From NCBI GenBank assembly GCA_009829735.1, contig CM020620.1:310001-374000 (forward strand): DNA of 64,000 nucleotides. Direction: 5' to 3'. Origin of the DNA: Pyropia yezoensis (lineage: Eukaryota > Rhodophyta > Bangiophyceae > Bangiales > Bangiaceae). The position numbers and the translations under genes were made by a program. Positions within the stretch are counted from its first letter, which is position 1, and every line of letters starts with the position of its first letter. Below, in pieces: positions 63,796-64,000 of this stretch. Below the pieces are notes generated by a model that saw nothing but the letters and a program-made list of their open reading frames with translations, had not been told where the DNA came from and searched no databases.

Positions 63796-64000
63796 CTACT
63801 CCCGGCGCGGACGCTGAGCCGCGGGAGTGTCCTCCAGCGCTGCCTCCGCGGCACGACGGGAACCGGAGGAAGACGGGATGACGTAGTGCGGTGGACGCGG
63901 TGCATCCCGGTATGACGCCATCGGAGTAGTACCGGTAGTTGCCGGGGGCTCCCGCTCATCCAGATATGCCCGTCGGCGCCCCTGGAAGCCAGTGAAGGTT
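63796..64000 (-). CDS. Antisense gene of copy E, C-terminal end only
   Basis: Minus-strand frame from the window edge to stop 63796-63798. It encodes the same C-terminus as 42507-44624 (AYLDEREPPATTGTTPMASY, YRDAPRPPHYVIPSSSGSRR) with only a few replacements, so the frame is kept in a second copy. Confidence 0.8.
   Translation of the reverse strand, partial: TFTGFQGRRRAYLDEREPPATTGTTPMASYRDAPRPPHYVIPSSSGSRRAAEAALEDTPAAQRPRRE

Larger units (their letters stand above)
57229..64000 (+). mobile_element. Family 2 retrotransposon copy E, cut by the gap and window end
   Basis: Plus-strand copy with partial 5' LTR, PBS, gag, PR-Pol and the start of the antisense gene. Closely similar to copy C but with several frameshifts and a changed integrase catalytic residue. 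Confidence 0.93.

Overview
The window is eukaryotic nuclear DNA, very GC-rich in genes. It carries short spliceosomal introns, a nuclear-type intron-bearing tRNA-Glu, TATA-binding protein, U1-70K, ribosomal protein eL42 and an NhaD-type Na+/H+ antiporter with a plastid-targeting-like N-terminus. A GC-rich photosynthetic protist or alga fits, possibly a bangiophyte red alga of the Porphyra/Pyropia type; the species is an inference. One 500-base run of N (56729-57228) marks a scaffold gap.

Bases 1-19719 hold ordinary single-copy genes. In order: the 3' end of an Ala/Gly/Pro-rich protein gene (1-2929, +), eL42 (3303-4478, -, three exons), tRNA-Glu(CTC) with a 13-nt intron (5621-5705, -), U1-70K (6196-7688, +, two exons), TBP (8021-8791, -), NhaD antiporter (10033-11796, +), an RHD3/Sey1-like protein lacking the P-loop lysine (about 15137-17040, +), and an RBM22/Slt11-like splicing factor lacking its RRM (17391-18779, -).

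Bases 19720-37506 are a nested mobile-element complex. The outer layer is a CACTA-like (CMC/EnSpm) DNA transposon with CCCTAC... terminal inverted repeats, a 3-bp CAG target duplication and subterminal CCTGGATATCCAGG palindromes at both ends. It carries a Tnp2-type transposase gene and a second, proline-rich repetitive gene. A complete Tc1/mariner element (23908-25240, TA duplication) lies inside the transposase gene. A complete Ty3/gypsy element, copy A (27828-37438, GATAT duplication), lies inside the right subterminal repeats. Without the two passengers the outer element is about 6.8 kb.

Bases 37951-64000 are a cluster of Ty3/gypsy chromodomain retrotransposons of two families. Family 1 comprises copies A, B and D; family 2 comprises C and E. 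Both families share a primer-binding site, a GGGAAAC slippery heptamer followed by a stem-loop at the gag/pol junction (predicted -1 frameshifting), a chromodomain-like C-terminus on Pol, and an extra gene in antisense orientation between pol and the 3' LTR. The antisense products of the two families look homologous by eye. Together with the nested CACTA-like element, these are the most unusual systems here. Many frame breaks lie in homopolymer runs, so some apparent pseudogenes may be assembly errors.
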